A DNA stretch of 11,316 bases. Source: Cudoniella acicularis (taxonomy: Eukaryota > Ascomycota > Leotiomycetes > Helotiales > Helotiaceae). The notes under the pieces were generated by a model. That model was not told where the DNA came from. It saw only the letters and a program-made list of their open reading frames with translations, and did not search any database. Below, one piece after another: positions 1 through 7,554 of the stretch; within the stretch, counting starts at the first letter, position 1, and each line of letters begins with the position of its first letter. The position numbers were made by a program, and so were the translations under genes. The stretch is taken from the NCBI GenBank assembly GCA_013054445.1, contig JAAMPI010001697.1, forward strand, positions 1 to 11,316, in the 5' to 3' direction.

Positions 1-965
1 CTCCCGCCTTGGTTTGAAAATCCTTGGGACAACGGGCGGATTTATCCTGGGGAAACCAGCTCAGCTTTAAGTGTCTGTATCCAGGATCCTTACGACAGGA
101 GAAAGCGGCGTTTCGAAGAAGACGAGTTTGAAATCTTCGTGGACTGTCTTTCTATCTCCGCTGTTTGCCGCGAGGCCCGTGTTTGTGTCGCCAAATTCTA
201 CCAGCCACTAGTGCCGCATGTACAGTGCGAGTACAATACAGGCCCTATATGGTCACTCAAACCGCCCAAGAATGATACTCAGCCTATTGTAATAAGGAAT
301 CTGCGTTGCCAACCAGAGGCAGAAAATATCAAGTACTTTTTTCCTCGGCCGACTACTTTAACGATTGATATGAGAGGGTTTAAATCGGCAGAGGACTTTG
401 TCGAAGAGGTGTTCCGGTTCTTTGGCAATAGGATTCAACGCTTGATCCTGGTCCAAGTGGTTAAAGGTACAAACAGGATGGAGCAAGCGTACTGGGCCAA
501 CGCCGGTGCACCGCGTAAAGAAGATGAAATGTGAGTAGTTGGTTCCGCTATTCTAGAAAACGCATTGCAATAGCCTTTTGTACTAATCTACGCAATAGTA
601 ACGTCATTTTGAAAAAATATTCTGAAGAAGACCCTACTCTCATCTCCGTGACGAGGCACGGGAAAGTGTACATGTCAGAGAGTTTCTGGCAAGCAGGAGG
701 GTGGTTGCCAAGCCTTTTGGCTCAACATCTCCTAAAAATAAATGAGATTTTCGATGTCTCCTTGGAAACATTACCCAACCTCGAGCACATTGAGGTGAAT
801 CTCGAGGTTCGAGGGTGGGAGATTGAGAAATTCAAGTTCGTAATGATGTATAGAAGGGATATTGGGGCGTTGACTGTGATATCAAGCGAAGCTGTAAACT
901 GGCCCCATGGCAGTCCAAGGGTGTATGTTATTTCGAACCCTCCTTTGCCTACTTTGTCTCTTTAG
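1..965 (+). CDS. Hypothetical fungal protein with 2EXR-like motif, 5' partial, two exons
   Basis: The reading frame is open from the left edge, so the start lies outside the window. Exon 1 ends at 530. The intron at 531-598 (68 nt) has donor GTGAGT, branch-like TACTAATC and acceptor ATAG. Splicing restores the frame at an Ile codon, and exon 2 runs 599-965 to a TAG. The visible part is about 298 residues. After a basic/acidic stretch (DRRKRRFEEDEFEIF) comes SAVCREARVCVAKFY, which resembles the second half of the fungal 2EXR domain (hydrophobic-x-CRExR...Y). The rest is unmatched, with no signal peptide or clear TM segment. Without splicing, the frame would stop at 534. Function is unknown. 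The gene structure is well supported; the 2EXR assignment is tentative because the N-terminal half of that domain lies off the window. Confidence 0.68.
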
Positions 966-1322
966 CCTATTGTTTTAAGATATATACTACAAATTAAACT
1001 TTGTTTGAAATGCGTTTACGAGGTGTATTGTTAGCTGTTTCTCTAAAAACCAGGAAAAAGGTATTACTACTGAAAACTTAACACTCAGGTTGCTTCCGAT
1101 GACATGACTGGCTCTTTTGCGAAATCACTTGCTTTGTACGTAAAGCTTAGCTACATATGTGGCCACTACCTTCATCTGCCGTCCATGCTTTGCTTCGCAC
1201 GACCCTCAAAATTCTCAAGTAAAGCGGCCCAAGCAAGTGGAAAACCACTACTGGCAGGGAGATTCGATTCTCGTGGAATTTGTTCTCCCCCTCGTTCTTC
1301 TACATATATTCGCCAAGCAAAT
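966..1322. other. Intergenic spacer
   Basis: This stretch holds the 3' flank of the upstream gene (AT-rich after the TAG at 965) and the 5' flank of the seven-TM pseudogene. An open frame runs through 1104-1322 into the pseudogene's exon 1, but its residues look non-coding. The ATG at 1323, in the context aaatATGG, is the natural start. I see no other feature. Confidence 0.6.
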
Positions 1323-2788
1323 ATGGCTGACAATTCATCATATTCGGTGGACCTCAATCCCATACCGGCGGGGGAAAGCCCTCCTGGGTGGAAAGGGCTA
1401 TATACGGGTCCAGAACTTCACACAGTGACGCTTGTAATGGTTTGCATTCTGGCACCAATTGCTTGTGTTGCGGTTGCAGGCCGCTTGATTTCTAATTACA
1501 AGACCCGGGAAGCGCAGGTGGTGGGCTTGTTTTGGCAGATTGTAAGTTTTCAGTCCATTGCTATTTCCATGGAAATGAGAAACAGACTCGGCTTGCTAAT
1601 TGAACATGTGCACTTTAGACTGATCGCTCTTCGCTCTCGTCATATCAATTGCTCAAGAATCTATCATTATGACATGTAGGTGTACAGCAGTCTATTTTGG
1701 AGCCAGGAAAGACTAAGTCTATGTCCAGTCGGTCCATTCATGCGCCACTCATGGGATATATATTTTGGTTAAATGGATGAGAGCTTCTTCAAAGTAAACA
1801 AAACTTCATACAATCACACTTGGACAGAAATGCATACTAATATGGTCCCACAGCGTACATATGCCCAACACACCATTGCCTGGCCAGCGGTCATCCTAGC
1901 AAAACCCTCGATTTTGCTCCTCTACTTTCGTATCTTCAACGTTCGCCCCGCTATGCGATATGCCATTTATGGGGGTATAGTATGGACTCTCCTGGCATAC
2001 TTTCCTAATATGGTAGTGACCAGCTATTACTGTGCTCCCCATATAGGTAAATCGTGGGGTCTCGCAATTGGAATACGCTGCGGTACCAAAGGACCCTTGA
2101 AATGGCTCGTAGTGTCAGCTATAATGTCGTTGGCGCTCGATCTTTATATCCTCTTACTCCCGATTACTACCATGGTAAACCTGAACATGAGCGGCCGGAG
2201 GATAATTGGTGTTGTGCTTATTTTTGCTACAGCTTCCTTGTACGTGATGGGAAGGATATATGATCCAGGGACAAGAAGCTAACATTCATTTCTCTAGTGC
2301 CTGTATTTGCGCCATGCTTACCCTTATTTATCGTGTCCGTTTACTGCAAACGTCAGACAATTTATGGCTCAGCGCTCAGCTTTGGGTCTGCAAGTAAGTT
2401 ACCAAAGAAAATAAATAACTCCACCTTCAATTTCTTTCACTTGAAAAGAAATTACTTGAAACTGACTGTTGATCTGTTCAGCCTCGTCGAGAATTTCATC
2501 GCGATTATTGTTGGCTCTATACCCAGAACCAGTTCCTGGTATAAATCGTCATTTGCAAACAAGTTGCCTCTCTCAATGGCCTGGTCGGCACTATCATCTC
2601 CCTTTTCTTCCACCAATACCAGTTACAAGAAGAAAAGTACAAGTAAAAGTGGAAAGTTGGACCCTTCTATTTACTTGAAAAATTACAGAAATGACTCGGA
2701 ATCTCAGCGATCACTACAGGGAAGAGACTATTCTTTAAGTCGGGGAGAAATTCAGGTCAAGACTACTTATAAAGTTGCTGACATCTGA
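1323..2788 (+). pseudogene. Decayed Pth11-like fungal seven-TM (rhodopsin-domain) protein gene
   Basis: Five exons can be traced: about 1323-1541, 1619-1793, 1854-2239, 2298-2393 and 2482-2788. Introns: 1542-1618 (GTAAGT/TTTAG), 1794-1853 (GTAAAC, TACTAAT, CAG), 2240-2297 (GTACGT, GCTAACA, CTAG) and 2394-2481 (GTAAGT/CAG). The last three exons splice in frame and match the fungal rhodopsin-domain integral membrane family: KPSILLLYFRIF, a Cys-x-Pro after a TM helix (YYCAPH), LDLYILLLPI, a TM with YRVRLL, then LVENFIAIIVGSIPR and a polar tail. Exon 1 gives the family's N-terminus (IPAGESPPG) and TM1. The 5' half is broken. The DY-type motif after TM1 needs a frame switch near 1500-1538. TGA at 1621 follows it directly. 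TAA at 1714 ends the TM2 frame. MRHSWDI (family GRHxWD) is in another frame and is followed by TAA at 1770. The stops fit C-to-T or G-to-A changes, but sequence errors cannot be excluded. Intact members are plasma-membrane receptor-like proteins. Confidence 0.72.
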
Positions 2789-3578
2789 TGTTGAATGGTA
2801 TACAGATCCTTGGTTCGTTCAAGCGAATGGTATTTATAACTTTTCTAACGTTGACTGTTGTTTTTTCAGCTTCCGTGGGATATTATCTGGATTCGAGAAG
2901 AATGAAATGCTTAACGGGTGAAGGGTATCCGGTTGTTATGCGTATATTGTTTGCGATGACTTCTTCAAGCTTTGAATATTTTGGCATTTTCCCTTTTTAA
3001 TTACTATCGTTCATAGCTTAGGTAATTTTGTGTATTATTTAGACCACTCCACGTCTTTGAAATGTGAAATGGAGAATTGATATGATTACTTTGTGGGTTT
3101 GGTCTCCTTGATCTTTTCCCCTTTTCAAACATGTACTATAATTGGCAGTTATGCTAAATATCAGCTCTCTTCACCACGCCTTGATATAGAGGTTTATTGT
3201 AACGGGCTTTAGTCTCATGATTTTACCGCATTCCCGAACACTGCTTTATATCAACTTTTTGATGGATCTATGATTCCATGAATGATTACTTAAGCAAAAA
3301 ATAGTTAGTATAAATTCAGAGCGGAAGCAAATATAGATCTCCCGTAGATCTCTGCGTTTTTTACGTATTCCTTTTTGGAGCAAGGCTCTATCATCCGGCT
3401 ATAATGATTCTTCGTATCTTTACATGGACGACACAGAAAATGAACAAGCTTACGACCTGCTTGCCTAGAATTAATTGCATGGTGTTGATTTACCCGGATA
3501 GAGTGGTTATTGCCACATATAAAAACACAGATATGGTCGATCAGTTGCAGCTTCGCCCCCGAGTTTCTTTCATTCAGC
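2789..3578. other. AT-rich intergenic spacer
   Basis: This is the 3' flank of the seven-TM pseudogene and further AT-rich sequence. The small plus-strand open frame at 2788-3000 begins one base before the pseudogene's stop codon ends and looks like read-through noise. The only coding-like stretch is at 3337-3468, listed separately. No RNA gene was seen. Confidence 0.5.
3337..3468 (+). other. Short coding-like open frame, possible gene remnant
   Basis: A 43-codon open frame lies between TAG at 3334 and TAG at 3466. Its composition looks protein-like: a basic start (SRRSLRF), then a polar acidic end (YMDDTENEQAYDLLA) typical of a cytoplasmic C-terminal tail. There is no start codon near its beginning and no clear splice acceptor beyond CAG-like sites upstream. 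It could be the last exon of a decayed gene, or chance. No family recognised. Confidence 0.2.
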
Positions 3579-3815
3579 TGTAACGCTCTGTGGTCACGTG
3601 GTATGCGATATCACGTGAGGCGTCGCACAATGAAGTGTCAAGCAGATCTTGGTAGAAAGTTATCTTTGCTAAGATGTATAAAGTTGAGCACGAAGCTCAA
3701 ACATAGGAAAACTATATAGCTATATAGGTGGTGGTCCTGGATCCTAGGCGAACCAAAGTTCCTAAGATCCTGAGATCCGTCAGGTGATCTGGTCACATGA
3801 CCAAGGGTTGTGACA
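3579..3815. repeat. LTR-like repeat, copy A (237 bp)
   Basis: The element starts TGTAACGCTCTG and ends GGTTGTGACA. TGTAAC and the reverse complement of GTGACA (TGTCAC) match at 5 of 6 bases, the TG...CA layout of LTR ends. The flanking pentamers TCAGC (3574-3578) and GCAGC (3816-3820) agree at 4 of 5 bases, a possible worn target-site duplication. Similarity to copy B (7282-7554) covers both ends and a 29-bp core (3706-3734, one mismatch) holding CTATATAGCTATATAG. Similarity stops at these borders. Other marks are two CACGTG sites (3595, 3612) and an inverted repeat TTGAGC/GCTCAA at 3683-3699. With no coding region it is best read as a solo LTR; a non-autonomous DNA element is the alternative. 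Confidence 0.6.
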
Positions 3816-4242
3816 GCAGCCTAGTGCGGGCTGCAGCGCTACTCGGTGAGGAATTGGCACTATCCGGTTAAAGAGTAGATTTCCTTTGTTACACCCATAT
3901 ATGCACGCGCCAAATCTTCAAAGTAAGCATCTTACACATCCAGGTTGGAAAGTGACGAAAACCGGCGACCGCGGTTGGCCCCGGCCACCAATGGTCCAAT
4001 ATGCCGTGTTGCGGCAAAGAAAGGCACCATGTCGATGTTCTTGACAACACAATGCATCGATCTACCGGTAACTATGTGAAATAATCCGTTTGAGTAGTCT
4101 TTCCGTCATAAATTCTATGTATGCAGCTATGAACCTACTCCTCCATCTCTCACTTCCTTCTTGGCCCGTTAGTTGACAGTTGCCACCCCCTCACGCCACG
4201 AATCCTTTTGCTACCGATCCCTCTGCTCAAGCATTCTGCTCC
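3816..4242 (+). promoter_or_regulatory. Promoter region of the Erg26-like gene
   Basis: This spacer leads into the dehydrogenase gene. It holds two CCAAT boxes in direct orientation 8 bp apart (3988-3992 and 3996-4000), a GC-rich palindrome ACCGCGGT (3968-3975) whose inverted CCG/CGG triplets are of the type bound by fungal Zn2Cys6 factors, and a pyrimidine-rich tract at about 4133-4165, common just before fungal transcription starts. No clear TATA box was found. Binding by any factor is inferred from motif only. Confidence 0.4.
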
Positions 4243-5280
4243 ATGAACGTCGATCAAATATCAAGCGTGTTGGTCACGGGTGGCGGTGGCTACCTGGGAT
4301 CCCACATTGTACGGCAGTTGCTAGACAACAGCCCCAGAACCATGGTGACATGTGTCAGCCGCAACCCCCAGAGTGGGATTCAAGACTCTCGCGCGATCTA
4401 CAAGGCCGCCGACATCACCAGCGAAGACGAAGTTAAAGCTCTCTTTCTTGAAATCAAACCCCAAGTAATCATTCATACCGTCTCGCCCTCCCAGGATGAC
4501 TGGCCCGCGGTCCTGCAGCATACCAACATCGATGGCACGCGGGCTCTGCTGAGCTCCGCAACAGCCAGCCCGGAGACCCGTGCTTTTGTATTTACTGGGA
4601 GCAACTCAGCCATCGTTTCGACGCAGACACTGCTCACCGAGACCGACTCGGAATTCTATACCAGCCATCGCAACGCCTACGCGCGGACCAAGGCCGAGGC
4701 TGAGAAAATGGTACTGGCAGCCAACGGACCCCAGCTTCGCACCGCGACTCTTCGACTCCCCGCCATTTACGGGGAGAACGATCATAATTTCCTCCCGCAG
4801 CTGGTGAAGAGCATTCGCAAGAATGAACACCGGGTGCAGCTCGGGAAGAACGACAAGCTTTGGGAATTCGCGTATGTAGGCAAGGCAGCCGAAGCTCACA
4901 TTTTGGCAGCAAAGGCATTGCTTCGCGAGTCGGGTCCCAAGGTGGATGGCGAGGCTTTCTTCATCACAGATGGCAAACCACAACCTTTCTTTGATTTTGC
5001 CCGCAAAGCTTACACTGCTGCCAGTCATTCTGTTGCGCCTGAAGAAGTTAAGAAGATTCCGCTGCGTCTGGTTCAGACCATGGCGTCTGGTGGAGAGTGG
5101 GCCTACTGGCTCTTCACGCTTAACACGAAAAAGCCAGCTATGCGACGTGCTAATATCGATCAGTTGAGTGAGGGTTGTCATTGGTCTATCGAAAAGGCGA
5201 GGGAGCGGCTTGGATATGATCCTGGAAATCAAGATGTGTATATCAAACAGAGCATGGACTGGGCCATGGCTAACTGTTAA
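4243..5280 (+). CDS. Erg26-like NAD(P)-dependent 3-beta-hydroxysteroid/sterol-4-alpha-carboxylate dehydrogenase family protein
   Basis: An intronless 345-aa enzyme, close to the roughly 350 aa of yeast Erg26. Residues 9-19 form a Rossmann start (VLVTGGGGYLG) for NAD(P). FTGSNSAIV at 117-125 supplies the catalytic Ser region, and Y146-x3-K150 (YARTK) is the extended-SDR catalytic pair. TLRLPAIYG (169-177), FAYVGKAAEAHILAA (209-223) and GEAFFITDGKP (236-246) match conserved Erg26 blocks. Erg26 oxidises and decarboxylates 4-alpha-carboxysterols in ergosterol synthesis at the ER; the same 3beta-HSD family also has secondary-metabolism paralogues. The frame is open from TGA at 4174, and ATG 4243 is its first ATG, 8 residues before the nucleotide-binding fold. 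No lesion is seen. It is flanked by a repeat upstream and a convergent P450 remnant downstream, so a dispensable paralogue is as likely as the housekeeping gene. Confidence 0.88.
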   Translation: MNVDQISSVLVTGGGGYLGSHIVRQLLDNSPRTMVTCVSRNPQSGIQDSRAIYKAADITSEDEVKALFLEIKPQVIIHTVSPSQDDWPAVLQHTNIDGTRALLSSATASPETRAFVFTGSNSAIVSTQTLLTETDSEFYTSHRNAYARTKAEAEKMVLAANGPQLRTATLRLPAIYGENDHNFLPQLVKSIRKNEHRVQLGKNDKLWEFAYVGKAAEAHILAAKALLRESGPKVDGEAFFITDGKPQPFFDFARKAYTAASHSVAPEEVKKIPLRLVQTMASGGEWAYWLFTLNTKKPAMRRANIDQLSEGCHWSIEKARERLGYDPGNQDVYIKQSMDWAMANC

Positions 5281-5896
5281 CGGGGAGTTCTGAAGTGAAA
5301 TGGAGGATTCTATCTAGCAATACTATTTATTGACAATGTCACAATAGATCACACTGTTCAATGCATACAAACAGAAGGTGGCTGTCCAAATAACACTTTC
5401 AATTTGGTGTTCACGCTTCACACAGCTGCAGCGGTTTGGTGAAACATTGTCAAATATCAAATTTGTGTCTACGGGAAGAGAAAATTAAGGCATAAGAAGC
5501 ATACAAAGTGGAGAAAATGTCTGTCTGTTTCTTTTCCTTTGATTTTCTTCCAAAAACCAGAAGTGTACCCATCAACAACTACCACCGTTCCGGAAAATGG
5601 GTCCAGCACATGGTCTCGGTAGCTACTCCACAACCTCACCTCACCTGGAGCGTGCTATCGCAATTCGCTTCCATTTCACTTGGAAATTGGCTAAAATTCG
5701 CGAGAATTCTGTTAATCTGATATATTCCTGATTTCAATGAAATTAAATCATTTTTGGAGTTAAATATCCCGTGGATCCTGTCTAGTACCTCGTCTGCAAA
5801 AGTATCCCTGAAATGGAGTAAAGAATATGTAGTGATACTAGTTGCAATATCCATCAGCCCTTCTCTTCACCAATAACTTGATACTCCTCTTTGGAA
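5281..5896. other. Intergenic spacer between convergent genes
   Basis: This is the 3' flank of the dehydrogenase gene on plus and the sequence past the P450 remnant on minus. The open frames here (5508-5720 plus, 5636-5854 minus) overlap each other and show no recognisable motif. The P450 frame beyond its TGA meets another stop within ten codons. Confidence 0.5.
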
Positions 5897-6251
5897 TCAC
5901 AGATGAACGCCATTGGAATGATCGTTCGCCTTGATGTCATGAAGCTCGAAATCGTACTCGAGCAGCATGTTCACCAAAACCTGCTTTAATACTACCGTAG
6001 CATAAAACCGCCCAGGGCTAAATAAAAGTTAGTGATCAAGGGCTCTTGCAACTCTTTTGGTGTTTCTGTGTGCATTTGTTAATTCGGAGCAAAACCAAAG
6101 GCATCAAATCATACCATACAATGCGCCCAAGACCCCAGGTCAGTGACCCATTTGAGGAATCTGCAAGATATAAACCATTGGAAGATTCTGGTTTCGATTT
6201 TTCCGATCTACCGTCCCCACGCATCTTGTCAGGATCATAGAACCGGGCCAT
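5897..6251 (-). pseudogene. Cytochrome P450 C-terminal remnant (heme-binding exons)
   Basis: Two minus-strand exons can be joined. Exon 6251-6115 gives MARFYDPDKMRG...SLTWGLGRIV and ends in TG. The intron 6114-6018 (97 nt) has donor GTATGA, branch CACTAAC and acceptor TTTAG. Exon 6017-5897 begins with C, completing a TGC codon. The join gives WGLGRIVCPGRFYA, the P450 heme loop (F/WGxGxxxCPGRxxA) with its Cys ligand, then VVLKQVLVNMLLEYDFEL, the helix and YDFE strand usual after it. This frame stops at TGA (5899-5897), about 20 residues short of a normal P450 end. On the 5' side TGA closes the frame just upstream of 6251, while expected residues (SLFNG before RF, and HDP further up) sit in other frames at about 6252-6290. 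No I-helix or ExxR exon was found. A gene fragment with frameshift and truncation, convergent with the Erg26-like gene. Confidence 0.8.
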
Positions 6252-6434
6252 TAAAGAGGCTCAGATCGAGGCAGGGGATCGTGAAATTGGTGAGGAAGGA
6301 TCTAATTCGTCTATAGAATCTACAGCTACAAGCGATTGTATAGAAGTTCAGGATTTGTCGAGTTAATAGAGTTGTTGTTGGGTAGGCTAGAATTAAGCGA
6401 GATGGCCCAATGGGGGGGGTTGGGTGGGGACTTA

Positions 6435-6581
6435 TATCATGACTCCAATCGCTGCTCTCGGATTGGTGGATGCCGCTACTGATCTCTTCATTCTCGTCCC
6501 GGTGCCGCTGCTTCTCTCCCCACGATTCCTGGTCCTCCTCTTCGTCGTCTCCCTCCTCCCTTATCACCTCTACTGCTAGCT
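6435..6581 (+). pseudogene. Possible seven-TM receptor fragment
   Basis: A plus-strand frame ending at TAG (6579-6581) reads PIAALGLVDAATDLFILVPV followed by PLLLSPR and more hydrophobic residues. The spacing of DLxIL and P-x-P-LL is like the TM segment of fungal Pth11-type proteins, compare LDLYILLLPI in the pseudogene at 1323-2788. Only one helix-sized block is present and no flanking exon can be joined. The stretch is CT-rich, which alone favours Leu/Ser/Phe codons, so chance is a real alternative. Confidence 0.22.
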
Positions 6582-6745
6582 TTGTTGCCGCTGCTGTTGC
6601 TCTCGAGACTCTTCCTCCTGGTTTTGACTACGGAGCGGAGAGCCCTGTCTGGGCCCCAGATAAAAGGTTATAATAGCTAAATAAAAGTATATGTTAAAAG
6701 ACCGAATGCCAGTCTTAGTTTTAAGTAGGGGAAGTGGGGTATTGA

Positions 6746-6801
6746 GCTGTTCTGGTAATAGGGAGCCTATTCTGGTCACCGGGGACCTGTTCTAGCTCCC
6801 T
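6746..6801. repeat. Inverted repeat with repeated TTCTGG words
   Basis: AGGGAGC (6760-6766) and GCTCCCT (6795-6801) are exact inverted copies about 28 bp apart. Between and beside them are TGTTCTGGT (6749-6757), TATTCTGGT and TGTTCTAGC, three related words. A GAGCTGTTCTGG on the left is echoed by CCTGTTCTAGCTCC on the right. This may be a hairpin or the end of a DNA transposon; its partner end was not found in the window. Confidence 0.35.
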
Positions 6802-6940
6802 GTAATTTTGCTCGCCAGGAGTTAACATTCTTAATAATACTACTAGGATAGGACCTATCTCAAAGGCACATAGAGTGTGACTACGGGTTTTAAGTTACTA
6901 GGGGTTAGTGAGCAGAGGTGAGTTAATAGAGACTGCACGT

Positions 6941-7020
6941 GAAGGGTGTGTAAGGCGAGGGTAAGGAGGGTGAGGAGGAGTGAGCGCGAGGTAAGGCGAG
7001 GGTGAGTAAAGCAGTGAGGG
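6941..7020. repeat. GA-rich strand-biased stretch with 12-bp direct repeat
   Basis: The plus strand is almost entirely G, A and T with few C. TAAGGCGAGGGT occurs at 6951-6962 and again at 6992-7003, with related GGTAAGG and GGTGAG words around. Simple tandem degeneration is likely. No coding frame fits. Confidence 0.4.
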
Positions 7021-7281
7021 GTCACGTGTGCCGTGGCTTGGCGAGCATGGTGTTGAAGTTTGTGCCTAGCAGCCTGAGGCTCCTATGGCACCCAGCACGT
7101 GTTTCAGGCACGTCTCACTTGTAGTCTAGATATATGGCCCGACGACCTTATCTTTTATTCTATATAGTTGATAATATACTTGATTTACCCTAATTGAGCC
7201 CTCCGGACGATCTCTATGTTCCTATTGCTTGTGTTGATGATACTACTTATCCGACCAGCTAGAGTCGACCAAATCTAATAC

Positions 7282-7554
7282 TATAACGTTCTGTTATCAC
7301 GTGAGATCTCGATGTCACGTNAANNGGGTTTACTTAGCCTTAGAAGCGTCAAGCAGGTTCTAGTANAGCGTTATCCTAATCAAGTNATGATATTAGAATA
7401 TGAGTTGAGCATATGCTCTAACAAAGGAAAACTATATGGCTATATAGGTGGTGGTGGTCGTAGTTTAGTAGTTCACCGGTTCAGGCCCCGAAGGCTGAAC
7501 GACTGAACTGATGAACTGATCACGTGAACTGCCTCGTGATCCTGGGTCGTGACA
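7282..7554. repeat. LTR-like repeat, copy B (273 bp)
   Basis: Same orientation as copy A. It starts TATAACGTTCTG (copy A TGTAACGCTCTG; the second base differs by G to A) and ends GGTCGTGACA. The 29-bp core lies at 7426-7454. A palindrome GAGCATATGCTC (7407-7418) takes the place of copy A's TTGAGC/GCTCAA pair. It is 36 bp longer, at least partly because of a near-tandem TGAAC series (starting 7496, 7504, 7512, 7525). Flanks AATAC (7277-7281) and CGTGG (7555-7559) do not match, so there is no target-site duplication. Five N bases (7321, 7324, 7325, 7366, 7386) show poor assembly here. Its right end is the exact point where the HET gene stops making sense. Confidence 0.6.

Larger units (their letters stand above)
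6252..7281. other. Gene-poor, repeat-rich segment, probably transposon-derived
   Basis: No intact gene was found. Contents in order: possible frame-shifted P450 residues to about 6290; a G-rich run (6412-6429); a hydrophobic plus-strand frame (6435-6581); an inverted repeat with repeated TTCTGG/TTCTAG words (6746-6801); a GA-rich strand-biased stretch (6941-7020) with a 12-bp direct repeat; and three CACGTG sites. Its right end abuts repeat copy B. On minus, the sequence next to copy B could be the internal leader of an LTR element, but I could not recognise a primer-binding site or gag/pol motif. Confidence 0.4.

Noticed and set aside
2788..3000. Plus-strand 70-aa frame after the seven-TM pseudogene
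   Set aside because: It starts within the stop codon region of the pseudogene, is low in information and has no family motif; best read as 3' flank.
4180..4242. An upstream extension of the Erg26-like protein by 21 residues
   Set aside because: It would begin at TTG, not ATG, and its Pro-rich residues match nothing in the family. ATG 4243 places the Rossmann motif at the usual position.
4606..5232. Long minus-strand frame of 208 codons
   Set aside because: It is antisense to the well-supported Erg26-like gene and has no motif of its own.
6241..6366. Plus-strand open frame with protein-like composition (acidic, Ser/Thr-rich)
   Set aside because: It has no start codon, follows directly after TAG, partly overlaps the antisense P450 remnant, and shows no recognised motif.
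6412..6429. G-rich run as a G-quadruplex site
   Set aside because: One G8 run plus G3 and G4 tracts could fold, but it lies in gene-less repeat-rich DNA with no sign of function.
6235..6567. Minus-strand acidic frame (E/D-rich, 110 aa)
   Set aside because: The acidic run is the complement of a CT-rich stretch. Only its last residues (SLFNG) may be P450-derived; the remainder has no support.
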